From: DASSUW01 sp963844405
GTDB lineage: Bacteria; Actinomycetota; Thermoleophilia; Solirubrobacterales; Solirubrobacteraceae
DNA length: 64,000 nucleotides
Assembly: GCA_963844405.1 (NCBI GenBank)
Contig: CAWJNZ010000012.1
Span: 372,001 to 436,000, forward strand
Direction: 5' to 3'
A program made the position numbers and the translations under genes. The notes under the pieces are model-generated. The model saw only the letters and a list, made by a program, of their open reading frames with translations. It ran no database searches and was not told the origin of the DNA. Of this stretch, positions 56,834 to 64,000 are shown piece by piece (the stretch's first letter is position 1; the number at the start of each line of letters is the position of its first letter).

Positions 56834-57455
56834 CGACCAGGTTGCGCGCGAACCACGGCAGCTCGGCGAGTTGGCGGAGCACGTTGCCCGCCCGGTCGCG
56901 GCCGGCCAGGTCGGACCGCTCGTACTCGGCCAGCGAGCCGGTCCGGCCCGCGTAGCGCCAGCGCCGCGAGAACACGCACTCGGCCAGCAGCGCCAGCGTG
57001 ACGCCGACCGAGGAGAAGGCGTCGTGCACGAGCATCGCGCCGCCCGGCGCCACGCGCGCGCCCCAGCCCGCGAGGTCCGCGCGCGCCGGCCCGAAGCGAT
57101 GGGCGCCGTCGACGTAGAGCAGCGCGACCGGCCCGTCGACGTCGCCGTACGCCTCGGCCGACGGCCGCCGCACATGCCGCACGCGCTCGCCGACCCCGGC
57201 GCGCGCGAGGTTGGCCTGGAAGGCCTCGTGGTCCTCGTCCCCGCGCGCCGCGTCGGGGGCGATCTCCTGCGGCCCGCGATCGCTGCCGGCGTGCGGGTCG
57301 ATGGCGACCACCGCCTCGGCGGCCGAGGCGAGCACGATCGTCGACCGCCCGCGGAAGGAGCCGATCTCGACCACGAGGCCGCGAGCCGCGCCCGCGCGCG
57401 CCGCGAGCCGTCGCGCCTGGTCGTCGGTCAGCCAGCCCTCGATGTCGGCGATCAC
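56784..57455 (-). CDS. Class I SAM-dependent methyltransferase (Methyltransf_24 type)
   Basis: 223 residues. GLVVEIGSFRGRSTIVLASA is the SAM loop, AVVAIDPHAGS follows, VALLYVDGAHRFGPARADLA and GGAMLVHDAFSSVGVTLALL are the later motifs. This matches O-methyltransferases found near glycosyltransferases. GTG 57455 overlaps the stop of the GT4-flippase gene (GTGA), so both are co-translated. The C-terminal RNLVVKALIVARLRRGQ is basic and may touch the membrane. Confidence 0.85.
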   Translation of the reverse strand: MIADIEGWLTDDQARRLAARAGAARGLVVEIGSFRGRSTIVLASAAEAVVAIDPHAGSDRGPQEIAPDAARGDEDHEAFQANLARAGVGERVRHVRRPSAEAYGDVDGPVALLYVDGAHRFGPARADLAGWGARVAPGGAMLVHDAFSSVGVTLALLAECVFSRRWRYAGRTGSLAEYERSDLAGRDRAGNVLRQLAELPWFARNLVVKALIVARLRRGQWPY

Positions 57456-59819
57456 GTGCCGACCGCGGGCTCGAGCGGCCGCCGCGCGAGGCCGAGCGCG
57501 AGCACCGACAGCGCGGCCGCCGCCTGCAGCCCGAGGACGACGACGGCGAAGCCCTCGATCGTGCTCAGGCCGGCGCCCGACAGCAGGGCGATCTCGGCGC
57601 CGGCCACCGCCGCGAGCACGTACAGGAACGTCACACGGCGCAGGGCGAGCATGTACTGCACGCACAGGTAGCCCACGGCCAGCAGCGTCATCGCCAGCCC
57701 GAGGGCGAACAGCGCGCCCGAGGCCGGCACCGTCTCGCCGCCGAAGGCCAGCCGCAGGACCAGCTCCGGCACCGCCGCGTAGGCGAGCAGCATCGGCAGC
57801 GCCACCAGCGACACCACGCCCAGCGCGCGCAGCAGCACCGGCCGCGCGTCGCCGCCCTCGCGCGCCCGCCTCACGGCCGCCGGGAGCAGGTAGAGCCCGA
57901 CCCCGATCGCCACCCACACCACCGCCTTGGCCGCCACCGCGGCGGCGGCGTAGGCGCCCGCCTCGTCGCCGCCGATCCGGCGCTTGACGAGGATGACGTC
58001 GACGTTCTGCAGCACCGCGACGAGGAAGAGCCCGAGCACGGCCGGCCAGGCGCCGCGCATCAGCTCGCGCAGGGACTCGGTGCCGATCCCGCTCGCCGGG
58101 CGGCCGAGCCGGCGATCCGCGACCCAGGCGAGCCCGGCCGCCACCAGCAGCATCGACAGCGGCGAGCCGAGGTAGGCGCCGCTCACGCCGAGCCCGAGGG
58201 CGACGAGCACGAGCGCGATGGCCACGCGCCCGACCGCCTCCAGCACGAGCGACCACGCGACCGGCCGGTACGCGTGCTGCCCCTGCAGCGCGCCGCGCTC
58301 GACCGACAGCAGCAGCCACAGGCAGCCCGTCGGCAGCGTGGCGGCCGCCGCCCACGCCTCCTCGACCGACAGCAGCGACGCGATCTGCTCGCGCGCCAGC
58401 CCGGCCGCCACGGCCACCACCACGCACGCGATCAGGAGCGTGCGGCGCCAGCGCGCCAGCGTCGCCGCCAGCTGCGCGCCGCCGCCGAGGCGGCCCGTGG
58501 CCGTCTCGCGCGCCACCGCCACCTGCACGGCGGCGCCCGGCACGGCGAGGATGAAGAACGTCGAGAGCAGCGCCGCCAGCGAGCCGTACCCCTCGGCGCC
58601 GAGGATGCGCGCGAACAGCACGGTGAAGAGCAGGCCGACGGCGTTGGAGGCGAGCGTCGCCGCGGCCAGGCCGGCCGCCTTGAGCGTCTCCGAGGCGGCG
58701 AGCGTCGACCGCAGCGACGGGCGCCGTTCGGAGGCGGCCGCCTCGAGCACGGCCAGCGTCTGCTGCGCCGTGCGCTCCCAGGTGAAGGTCTCCGCCCGTG
58801 CCCGCGCCGCCTTCCCGAGCCGCTCGCGCAGCTCGCCGTCCTCGACCACGCGGCGCACGTGCTCGGTCAGCTCCGCGCCGCTGTCGGCGAGCAGGCCGGT
58901 CTCGCCGTCGACGATCGACTCCTGCAGCCCGCCCACGCGCATGGCGACGCTCGGCGTCTCGCACAGCGCCGCCTCCATCACCGTGAGCACCCAGCCCTCG
59001 GCCGAGGAGGCGGTCAGGTTGATCCAGGTGCGCGCCAGCAGCTCGGCCTTGTGCTCCTCGGTCACGTGGCCGTGCAGGACGACCCGGTCGGCGAGCCCGC
59101 GACGGGCGATCTCCGCCTCGAGCGCGGGCCGGTGGTCGCCGTCGCCCGCGACGTCGAGGTGCGCGGCCGGGACGCCCTCCAGCACGTCGAGCAGGAGCTC
59201 GATGCGCTTGTACTGCTTGAGCCGCCCGAGGTAGAGCAGGCGGGGCTCGACCGCCCGCTCGCCCGGCGCGAACGGCTCCCGCTCGACGCCGAGGTAGCCG
59301 ACGTGGACCTGCTCCGCGGGGATGCCGAGCTCCACGAGATCGCGCTTCGCGGCGTCGGAGATGGTCACGAACGGCGACGAGCGATACAGCGCCCGCAGCG
59401 GCAGCGTCTCCGCCAGCAGGGCGGCGACGGCGCCCGCCCGGCCCATCTCGGCCACGTAGTGGTCGCGGTGGACGTGGTGGACGAGCGTGACGCGCGGCTT
59501 GCGCAGCCACAGCGGCGTGAGGAACGTGATGCCGTTGACGACCTCGAGCACGACGTCGGCGTCACGCCCTACGCCGCGCAGCACGGCGAAGCGCCGCGCG
59601 CGGGAAGACGGTGACGCGGCCGCCCATCCGGTGCAGCTCGAGGTTCTCGGCCGGCCGCTCGACCGGGGCGGCGCCCGGGTAGCTGCCGGCGACGACGGTC
59701 ACGCGGTGGCCCCACGCGATCCAGCGCGACACCTGGCCGTAGAGGTTCGTGCCCGTGCCGCCGCCCTGGGGGTGCGTCCAGTCGCGGTCGGTCAGCAGCA
59801 GGATGTGCCGCGGAGCCAT
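57452..59819 (-). CDS. GT4 glycosyltransferase fused to a MOP-type flippase, one frameshift
   Basis: About 788 residues if the break near 59588 is repaired. The N terminus, HILLLTDRDWTHPQGGGTGT and VSRWIAWGHRVTVVAGSYPG, opens a GT4 domain that continues in the second frame with RKPRVTLVHHVHRDHYVAEM, PRLLYLGRLKQYKRIELLLD, VVLHGHVTEEHKAELLARTW and SSAEGWVLTVMEAALCETPS. After about residue 385 a Wzx-like membrane domain of about 12 segments follows (GLLFTVLFARILGAEGYGSL, VLQNVDVILVKRRIGGDEAG). Joining a cytoplasmic transferase to a flippase in one chain is unusual. TACGGT lies 8 nt before ATG 59819. Coupled to the downstream methyltransferase gene. Confidence 0.82.
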
Positions 59820-59845
59820 CTGGCGGCACCGTATCCGAACCGGGT

Positions 59846-59851
59846 TACACT
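59846..59851 (+). promoter_or_regulatory. Putative -10 element of the LPXTG gene
   Basis: TACACT ends 11 nt before ATG 59863. The divergent GT4-flippase gene has its own TACGGT at 59828-59833 on the other strand, so the two promoters overlap. Confidence 0.4.
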
Positions 59852-59862
59852 CCCGCCTCCCG

Positions 59863-60204
59863 ATGGCGGTCCGCCTTGCCACCCTGCTCGCCGCCCTCCT
59901 GCTGGCGCTCGCCGCCCCCGCCGCGGCCCTCGGCCAGGGCGCGGGGGACGACCAGTACAGCGACCCGTTCGGGAGCGGCCAGAACGGCTCGCAGGAGGAC
60001 GAGCCCGCGCCGGCCGAGCCTCAGCCGGAGGCCGAGCCCGCCCCGGCGGCGCCCGCGCCCTCGCCGGCCGCCACGGGCTCCGAGGCGACCCCGGAGCCGC
60101 AGGAGCAGCTGCCCTACACAGGCGCCGACGAGGGCCTGGTGGCCCTCGCCGGCGTGATCCTGCTGGCGGGCGGAGTCGCCCTCAGACTCAGGTTGCGGGC
60201 CTAG
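59863..60204 (+). CDS. Very small LPXTG-anchored surface protein
   Basis: 113 residues consisting of little more than sorting signals. A signal peptide (VRLATLLAALLLALAAPAAA) is followed by a 60-residue Gln/Asp then Pro/Ala/Glu-rich stalk with no globular domain. The C terminus is LPYTG, a hydrophobic helix (LVALAGVILLAGGVALRL) and a basic tail (RLRLRA). This is a textbook sortase substrate. The sortase is not in the window. Its TAG stop lies in a CTAG shared with the converging hydrolase gene. Role unknown; it could be a wall spacer or an anchor for the cluster's glycan. Confidence 0.8.
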   Translation: MAVRLATLLAALLLALAAPAAALGQGAGDDQYSDPFGSGQNGSQEDEPAPAEPQPEAEPAPAAPAPSPAATGSEATPEPQEQLPYTGADEGLVALAGVILLAGGVALRLRLRA

Positions 60205-61127
60205 CGGACGGTCGCGGCGCTCGCGCCGGGGCGCAGGCCGCGCTTGAGCGCGTGGTACGCCGGGCGCAGCTTGCCGTTGGTCTCGACGAAGGCCGAGTCC
60301 CAGCGGTTGCCCTTCTTCTTCGCCCACTCGTAGAAGTAGACGCGCGTGATGCGGCGGCTCGACTTGGCGATCGTGTAGACGCGCTTGACCGCCTTCGCCT
60401 GCTGGGCCTTGGTGTGCTTGCGGCCGCCGTTGCTGCCGTCATGCGACTTGAGGCGCAGGATGCCGCCCGTCTCGGTGAGCCAGACCTGGCCCTTGACGAC
60501 GCGCAGGAGCTGCTTGGTGGTGCCCTTCGCGTCGTTGGCGTCCTTGTAGTTGTGGATGCCCCAGATCTTCGCGCCGCGGGCGTGCTTCTTGAACTTCTTG
60601 ACCCAGGCGATCATGTCCTTCGTGTCGAGCACGTCGGCGGCCACGATCGTGCAGGTCCGGCAGTCGGCGCGCAGCGCGTTGAAGTAGCGGGCGGCGAGGC
60701 GCGGGTTCTTGGCCGTCGGCTGCGCGGTGTGGTTGGCCTCGTTCCACGCGGAGAAGTCGCTGACCCACGGGTAGCGCTCGCGGACGAGGCGGAAGCTCTT
60801 GCGGTACTCGGAGATCGAAGGCGGCTTGCGATGGCCGTTCTTCGTCGCCCAGTTGACGTTGAAGGCGACCAGCGGCCGGACGCCGGCGGCCTGGGCGGCG
60901 GCCATCCAGGCGTCCGTCGAGTCGATCATCCACTGGGTCTTGTACCAGTCCCAGGCGAGGACGAGACGGCTGTGCTTGACGCCGAGCTTCTGGAAGTTCG
61001 GGTCGCTGAACATCTTGGGGTTCTGGTCGCCGACGCCGACGATCGGCTTCTTGGCGGCAGCGGGGGCCGCGAGGGCGAGGGTGAGGAGCAGGCTGAGGCT
61101 GAGGAGACGGATCATCACTTGTGTCAT
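60201..61127 (-). CDS. Secreted clan GH-A-like glycoside hydrolase
   Basis: 308 residues. A signal peptide (IRLLSLSLLLTLALAAPAAA) precedes a TIM-barrel protein. VKHSRLVLAWDWYKTQWMID, VSDFSAWNEANHTAQPTAKN (Asn-Glu acid/base) and KGQVWLTETGGILRLKSHD (nucleophile Glu) fit clan GH-A. Related to, but distinct from, the hydrolase at 34.1-35.2 kb. The mature protein is Lys/Arg-rich, suggesting wall or polymer binding. It lies next to the LPXTG gene at the edge of the glycan cluster. Start ATG 61127 or ATG 61115; no clear ribosome site. Confidence 0.75.
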   Translation of the reverse strand: MTQVMIRLLSLSLLLTLALAAPAAAKKPIVGVGDQNPKMFSDPNFQKLGVKHSRLVLAWDWYKTQWMIDSTDAWMAAAQAAGVRPLVAFNVNWATKNGHRKPPSISEYRKSFRLVRERYPWVSDFSAWNEANHTAQPTAKNPRLAARYFNALRADCRTCTIVAADVLDTKDMIAWVKKFKKHARGAKIWGIHNYKDANDAKGTTKQLLRVVKGQVWLTETGGILRLKSHDGSNGGRKHTKAQQAKAVKRVYTIAKSSRRITRVYFYEWAKKKGNRWDSAFVETNGKLRPAYHALKRGLRPGASAATVR

Positions 61128-61197
61128 CGGTCGGAGGGCTCCGTCTCTTTACGCTGTGGCGGGCTCGGTGTTACGGATCTGTCACGCACACGGGGGA

Positions 61198-61203
61198 TAG
61201 GGT
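61198..61203 (+). promoter_or_regulatory. Putative -10 element of the tsaE operon
   Basis: TAGGGT ends 9 nt before GTG 61213, with no ribosome site in the gap. Confidence 0.4.
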
Positions 61204-61212
61204 TCTGCGGCC

Positions 61213-61635
61213 GTGACTCGCCCCCTCTCGACCATCGGGCCCGAGGCGACCGAGCGGGCCGGCGCCGACCTCGCAGCCCGCCTGCGGCCTGGGGATGTGG
61301 TGCTGGTGTCGGGGGAGCTCGGGGCCGGGAAGACGACCTTCGTGCGCGGCGCTCTGCGGGCCCTCGGGGTGGCGGGAAGTGTGACCAGTCCCACATTCGT
61401 GGTGGGCCACGCGTACGACGGAGCGGACGGCCCCGTCTCGCACCTCGACCTCTACCGGCTGGCCGGCATGGGCGACGAGGACCCCGGCCTGCTCGACCCC
61501 TTCTTCGCGCCCGACGCGATCGCGTTCGTCGAGTGGCCGGAGCACGCTCCGGGGGCGTGGCCGGAGGAGCGCGTGGCGCATCGCGTCGAGCTCGCGCACG
61601 CCGGCGGCGACGAGCGGCGCATCGAGGTCGCGTGA
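61213..61635 (+). CDS. tsaE: tRNA threonylcarbamoyladenosine biosynthesis ATPase TsaE
   Basis: 140 residues. Walker A is SGELGAGKTTFVRGALRALG near residue 33, TSPTFVVGHAY the next conserved block, and HLDLYRL with FVEWPE completes the P-loop fold of TsaE. It energises the TsaBD complex that makes t6A37 in ANN-decoding tRNAs. First gene of a four-gene unit in which each gene overlaps the next by 4 bp. TsaC, which makes the threonylcarbamoyl-AMP, is not in the window. Confidence 0.93.
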   Translation: MTRPLSTIGPEATERAGADLAARLRPGDVVLVSGELGAGKTTFVRGALRALGVAGSVTSPTFVVGHAYDGADGPVSHLDLYRLAGMGDEDPGLLDPFFAPDAIAFVEWPEHAPGAWPEERVAHRVELAHAGGDERRIEVA

Positions 61636-62381
61636 TCCTCGGACTCGACACCGCGACCCCGGCCACGGCCGTCGCGGTCTGGGCGCCGGACGGGACGGCC
61701 GTCGAGCGCCGCGATGATCCGCCGCCCGGCGAGCGGCCGGGCCACGCCTCGCGCCTGCTCGCGTTGGTCGACGAGGTGGTCGACGACTGGCAGGCGATCG
61801 CGCGGATCGCCGTCGGGGTCGGCCCGGGCGGCTTCACCGGGCTCCGGATCGGCATCGCCACCGCCCGCGCGCTGGCCCAGGCCCGCGACCTGCCGCTCGT
61901 CGGCGTCTCGAGCCTCGCCGCCCTCGCCGCAGGCGTACATAAAGGGCCTGTCCCTCAACATGAAGGGCCTGTCCCTCAACATGAAGGGCCTGTCCCTCAA
62001 CATGAAGGGCCTGTCCCTCAACATGAAGGGCCTGTCCCTCAACATGAAGGGCCTGTCCCTCAACGTGTGGTGGCCGTCATCGACGCCCGCCGTGGCGAGG
62101 TGTTCGCCGCCTCGCCGGGCCGGTTCGAGCCGGTGGCGCTCGCCCCCGCGGCGCTGGCCGCCCGGATCGAGCGCGGGTCGCTGGCCGTCGGAGATGGGGC
62201 GGTACGCTTTCGGGAGGAGCTCGAACGGGCCGGGGCGGTCGTCCCGGCGGACGGCTCTCCGCTGCACCGGGTGAGCGCGCTGGCGGTGTGCCGGCTCGGC
62301 GCCGCGGCGGAGCCGACCGACCGCGACGCCCTGCTCCCGGACTACCGCCGCGAGCCGGACGCCAAGCCCCGCCAGACGTGA
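61632..62381 (+). CDS. tsaB: tRNA threonylcarbamoyladenosine biosynthesis protein TsaB with heptapeptide insertion
   Basis: 249 residues. ILGLDTATPATAVAVW and VGPGGFTGLRIGIATARALA are the ASKHA-fold signatures of TsaB, and VVAVIDARRGEVFAASPGRF the later one. Between the helix SSLAALAAG and VVAVIDARRGE, where the family has a short surface loop, about 42 residues are replaced by five copies of GPVPQHE and a sixth GPVPQR. The extra stretch is coded by a 21-bp tandem repeat and keeps the frame. TsaB is the scaffold partner of TsaD. GTG 61632 overlaps tsaE (GTGA). Confidence 0.92.
   Translation: MILGLDTATPATAVAVWAPDGTAVERRDDPPPGERPGHASRLLALVDEVVDDWQAIARIAVGVGPGGFTGLRIGIATARALAQARDLPLVGVSSLAALAAGVHKGPVPQHEGPVPQHEGPVPQHEGPVPQHEGPVPQHEGPVPQRVVAVIDARRGEVFAASPGRFEPVALAPAALAARIERGSLAVGDGAVRFREELERAGAVVPADGSPLHRVSALAVCRLGAAAEPTDRDALLPDYRREPDAKPRQT
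61942..62064 (+). repeat. Six-copy 21-bp tandem repeat inside tsaB
   Basis: AAGGGCCTGTCCCTCAAC begins at 61942, 61963, 61984, 62005, 62026 and 62047, joined by ATG except at the ends, so the period is exactly 21. The copies are identical. The core AGGGCCTGTCCCT is nearly palindromic. There are no unique spacers, so it is not a CRISPR array. Confidence 0.95.
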
Positions 62382-62839
62382 CCGCCCCGCCCGCCGCCGC
62401 CGTCGAGATCCGGCGCCTCACCTACGCCGACCTCCCGCAGGTCGTGGCGATCGAGCGGCGCGCCTTCACGACGCCGTGGTCGCTCGCCATGTTCGTGCTC
62501 GAGCTGTCCAAGCCGTCGGGGATCTGCCTGGCCGCGGAGGCCGAAGGCGAGCTCGTCGGCTACCTGATCTGCTCGCGCTACGACACGATCTGGCACGTGA
62601 TGAACGTGGCGGTCGACCCGGACCGCCGCCGCCGCGGCATCGCCACGGCGCTGATCGGCGCGCTGCTCGCCCGGGTCGGCCCGGACGCGCCGGTGACGCT
62701 CGAGGTGCGCCGCTCGAACAGCGGTGCGATCCTCCTCTACGAGCGCTTCGGCTTCAGGTCGGCCGGCGTCCGCCGTCGCTACTACGCCGACAACGGCGAG
62801 GACGCGGTGATCATGTGGCTCTCTCGGCCGCCGGCATGA
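62378..62839 (+). CDS. rimI: Ribosomal protein S18 N-acetyltransferase RimI-type GNAT
   Basis: 153 residues. IRRLTYADLPQVVAIERRAF and TTPWSLAMFVLELSKPSGIC match RimI, IWHVMNVAVDPDRRRRGIAT gives the acetyl-CoA loop (RRRGIA), and VRRSNSGAILLYERFGFRSA and RRRYYADNGEDAVIMW the C-terminal motifs. It acetylates the N terminus of S18 in E. coli; the placement between tsaB and tsaD is a common gene order. GTG 62378 overlaps the tsaB stop and its own stop overlaps the tsaD start. Confidence 0.93.
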   Translation: MTAPPAAAVEIRRLTYADLPQVVAIERRAFTTPWSLAMFVLELSKPSGICLAAEAEGELVGYLICSRYDTIWHVMNVAVDPDRRRRGIATALIGALLARVGPDAPVTLEVRRSNSGAILLYERFGFRSAGVRRRYYADNGEDAVIMWLSRPPA

Positions 62840-63819
62840 TCCTCGCGATCGAGACGTCCTGCGACGACACGTGCGCCGCCGTCGTCACGCGCGACGGCGA
62901 GATCCGCTCGAACGTCGTGTCCTCGCAGGGCGTGCACGACCGCTTCGGCGGCGTCGTGCCGGAGATCGCCTCGCGCCACCACCTCGAGCTCGTCAACGCG
63001 GTGATCGACGACGCGCTCACGACCGCCGGCACCACGCTCGACGAGCTCGACAGCGTGGCCGTCACCCAGGGGCCGGGCCTGGTCGGCGCGTTGCTGGTCG
63101 GCGTCGCGACCGCCAAGGCGCTCGCAGCCGCCCGCGGGCTGCCGCTCGTGCCGGTCGACCACCTCGACGGCCACGTCGCCGCCAACTACCTCCAGCCCGA
63201 CCCGTTCGAGCCGCCCTTCGTGTGCCTGATCGCCTCCGGCGGCCACACGCTGCTCACCCACGTGACCGACCGCGGCGGCTACGAGCTGATCGGCCAGACG
63301 CTCGACGACGCGGCCGGCGAGGCGTTCGACAAGGGCGCGCGGCTGCTCGGCCTCGGCTACCCCGGCGGTCCCGCCCTCTCGAAGCTCGCGACGGAGGGCG
63401 ACCCGACCGCCTTCGACTTCCCCACGGGCGCCCGCGTCCAGGGGCTCGACTTCAGCTTCGCGGGCCTCAAGACCGCCCTGCTCTACAAGGTCCGCGAGCT
63501 CGGCCCGGAGCAGGCCGAGCAGAGCGCGGCGGACCTCGCGGCGAGCTACGAGCGCGCGATCGTCGAGGCGCTGATCCGGCGAGTCGAGCGGGCGCTCGAG
63601 CGCGAGCCGCGGCTGGCGATCGGCGGCGGCGTCGCCGCCAACCGGCTGCTGCGCGAGCGCGCCGCCGCGCTCGGCGTTCCCGTCCACGTCCCGCCGCCCG
63701 AGCTGTGCACCGACAACGCGGCGATGATCGCCTCGGCCGCGCGCTACGCGCCGGCCATCGGCTTCCCCGGCTACCTCGATCTCGACGCCTACGCCACCGC
63801 CCGCCATCACGCTCTATAG
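62836..63819 (+). CDS. tsaD: tRNA N6-adenosine threonylcarbamoyltransferase TsaD
   Basis: 327 residues. ILAIETSCDDTCAAVVTRDG opens the Kae1/TsaD fold. GGVVPEIASRHHLELVNAVI, VTQGPGLVGALLVGVATAKA, VPVDHLDGHVAANYL (metal-binding HxxxH) and CLIASGGHTLL are all present, as are LDDAAGEAFDKGARLLGLGY and GGGVAANRLLRERA. It transfers the threonylcarbamoyl group to A37. ATG 62836 overlaps the rimI stop (ATGA). Confidence 0.96.
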   Translation: MILAIETSCDDTCAAVVTRDGEIRSNVVSSQGVHDRFGGVVPEIASRHHLELVNAVIDDALTTAGTTLDELDSVAVTQGPGLVGALLVGVATAKALAAARGLPLVPVDHLDGHVAANYLQPDPFEPPFVCLIASGGHTLLTHVTDRGGYELIGQTLDDAAGEAFDKGARLLGLGYPGGPALSKLATEGDPTAFDFPTGARVQGLDFSFAGLKTALLYKVRELGPEQAEQSAADLAASYERAIVEALIRRVERALEREPRLAIGGGVAANRLLRERAAALGVPVHVPPPELCTDNAAMIASAARYAPAIGFPGYLDLDAYATARHHAL

Positions 63820-64000
63820 CCGTCCCGGCTGCCACCTGTGCGACGACGCGCGGGCCGCGCTCGAGCGCGTCCGCGCAAAGGCAACGTTTTCGCTGCACGA
63901 GGTCGACATCACATCCGACGACGAGCTGCACCGCCGTTACCTCGAGCGCATCCCCGTGGTATCGCTGAACGGTGAGGAGCTCTTCGAGTTCTTCGTCGAC
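63806..64000 (+). CDS. Glutaredoxin-like (DUF836) thioredoxin-fold protein, 3' end outside window
   Basis: The visible 65 residues read ITLYSRPGCHLCDDARAALE, then FSLHEVDITSDDELHRRYLE and RIPVVSLNGEELFEF. This is the DUF836/glutaredoxin-like fold with CxxC (CHLC) and the cis-Pro after RIP. It may reduce disulfides or bind metal. The frame is closed by TGA at 63725, and no ATG, GTG, TTG or CTG occurs before the first homologous residue; ATC 63806 stands where the initiator is expected. Either a rare start or a small sequence error. It overlaps tsaD by 14 bp. Confidence 0.75.
   Translation, partial: MTLYSRPGCHLCDDARAALERVRAKATFSLHEVDITSDDELHRRYLERIPVVSLNGEELFEFFVD

Noticed and set aside
61942..62064. 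CRISPR-like array
   Set aside because: The units are contiguous with no unique spacers, lie inside tsaB in frame, and no cas genes are near.

Overview
The window looks like chromosomal DNA of a high-GC actinobacterium. By eye GC is above 70%, third codon positions are almost always G or C, GTG starts and 4-base GTGA/ATGA gene overlaps are common, and a mycobacterial-type SOS box precedes uvrA. Gene content (glycogen-debranching paralogues, an AftD-like GT-C protein, a large surface-glycan cluster, an SpaA-like surface protein) would fit Thermoleophilia/Solirubrobacterales. That placement is inference, because there is no rRNA in the window. I found no tRNA, rRNA, CRISPR array, prophage or transposase gene.

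Layout. 0-8.5 kb: carbohydrate genes (GH13 end, a debranching-enzyme core, a full debranching enzyme, a secreted six-hairpin hydrolase), then an amino-acid permease and a universal stress protein. 8.6-18.3 kb: an M16-type peptidase with PH-like tail domains, uvrB, a broken alkA, a spermidine-synthase-like membrane protein, a DivIVA-like protein and an M32 carboxypeptidase. 18.3-29.2 kb: a large surface protein, uvrA with its SOS box, CorA, a LysM/lytic transglycosylase, a hexapeptide acyltransferase and a PiT/PhoU-like phosphate uptake pair. Two copies of a small inverted-repeat element lie here. 29.3-31.7 kb: pantothenate operon (DUF2520 protein, panC, panB). 31.8-37.7 kb: family 4 uracil-DNA glycosylase, GNAT, two GT4 enzymes, a clan GH-A hydrolase and a sigma-70 factor. 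37.8-41 kb: a secreted double-domain amidase. 41.1-61.1 kb: a surface-polysaccharide region with glycosyltransferases, two flippase modules, an O-antigen-ligase-like protein, an AftD-like protein, methyltransferases, a tiny LPXTG protein and a secreted hydrolase. 61.2-64 kb: tsaE-tsaB-rimI-tsaD, with a glutaredoxin-like gene running off the end.

How the genes fit together. uvrA, uvrB, alkA and the uracil-DNA glycosylase are DNA-repair genes, but only uvrA shows a SOS operator. PiT and its PhoU-like partner are translationally coupled, as are DUF2520-panC and tsaE-tsaB-rimI-tsaD. The glycan cluster has the parts of an undecaprenyl-linked pathway: glycosyltransferases, flippases, a ligase-like protein and polytopic GT-C/YfhO proteins.

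Most notable observations. (1) A 139-160 bp palindromic element with about 35-bp terminal inverted repeats is flanked by CTAG on both sides in both copies. Both insertions lie in a TAG stop codon, the two inner stems differ by a compensatory pair, and one copy has separated a gene from its Shine-Dalgarno. (2) In-frame palindromic or tandem repeats sit inside a glycan-cluster membrane protein and inside tsaB and share the core GGGCCTGKCCC. (3) The second half of the fused amidase has lost the catalytic Lys and the nucleophile Ser. (4) A TANNNT hexamer lies 7-11 nt before the start codon of twelve genes, suggesting widespread leaderless transcription. (5) Eight apparent frameshifts in six genes all have the same phase (+1 or -2), so sequencing error must be excluded before any is called a pseudogene.
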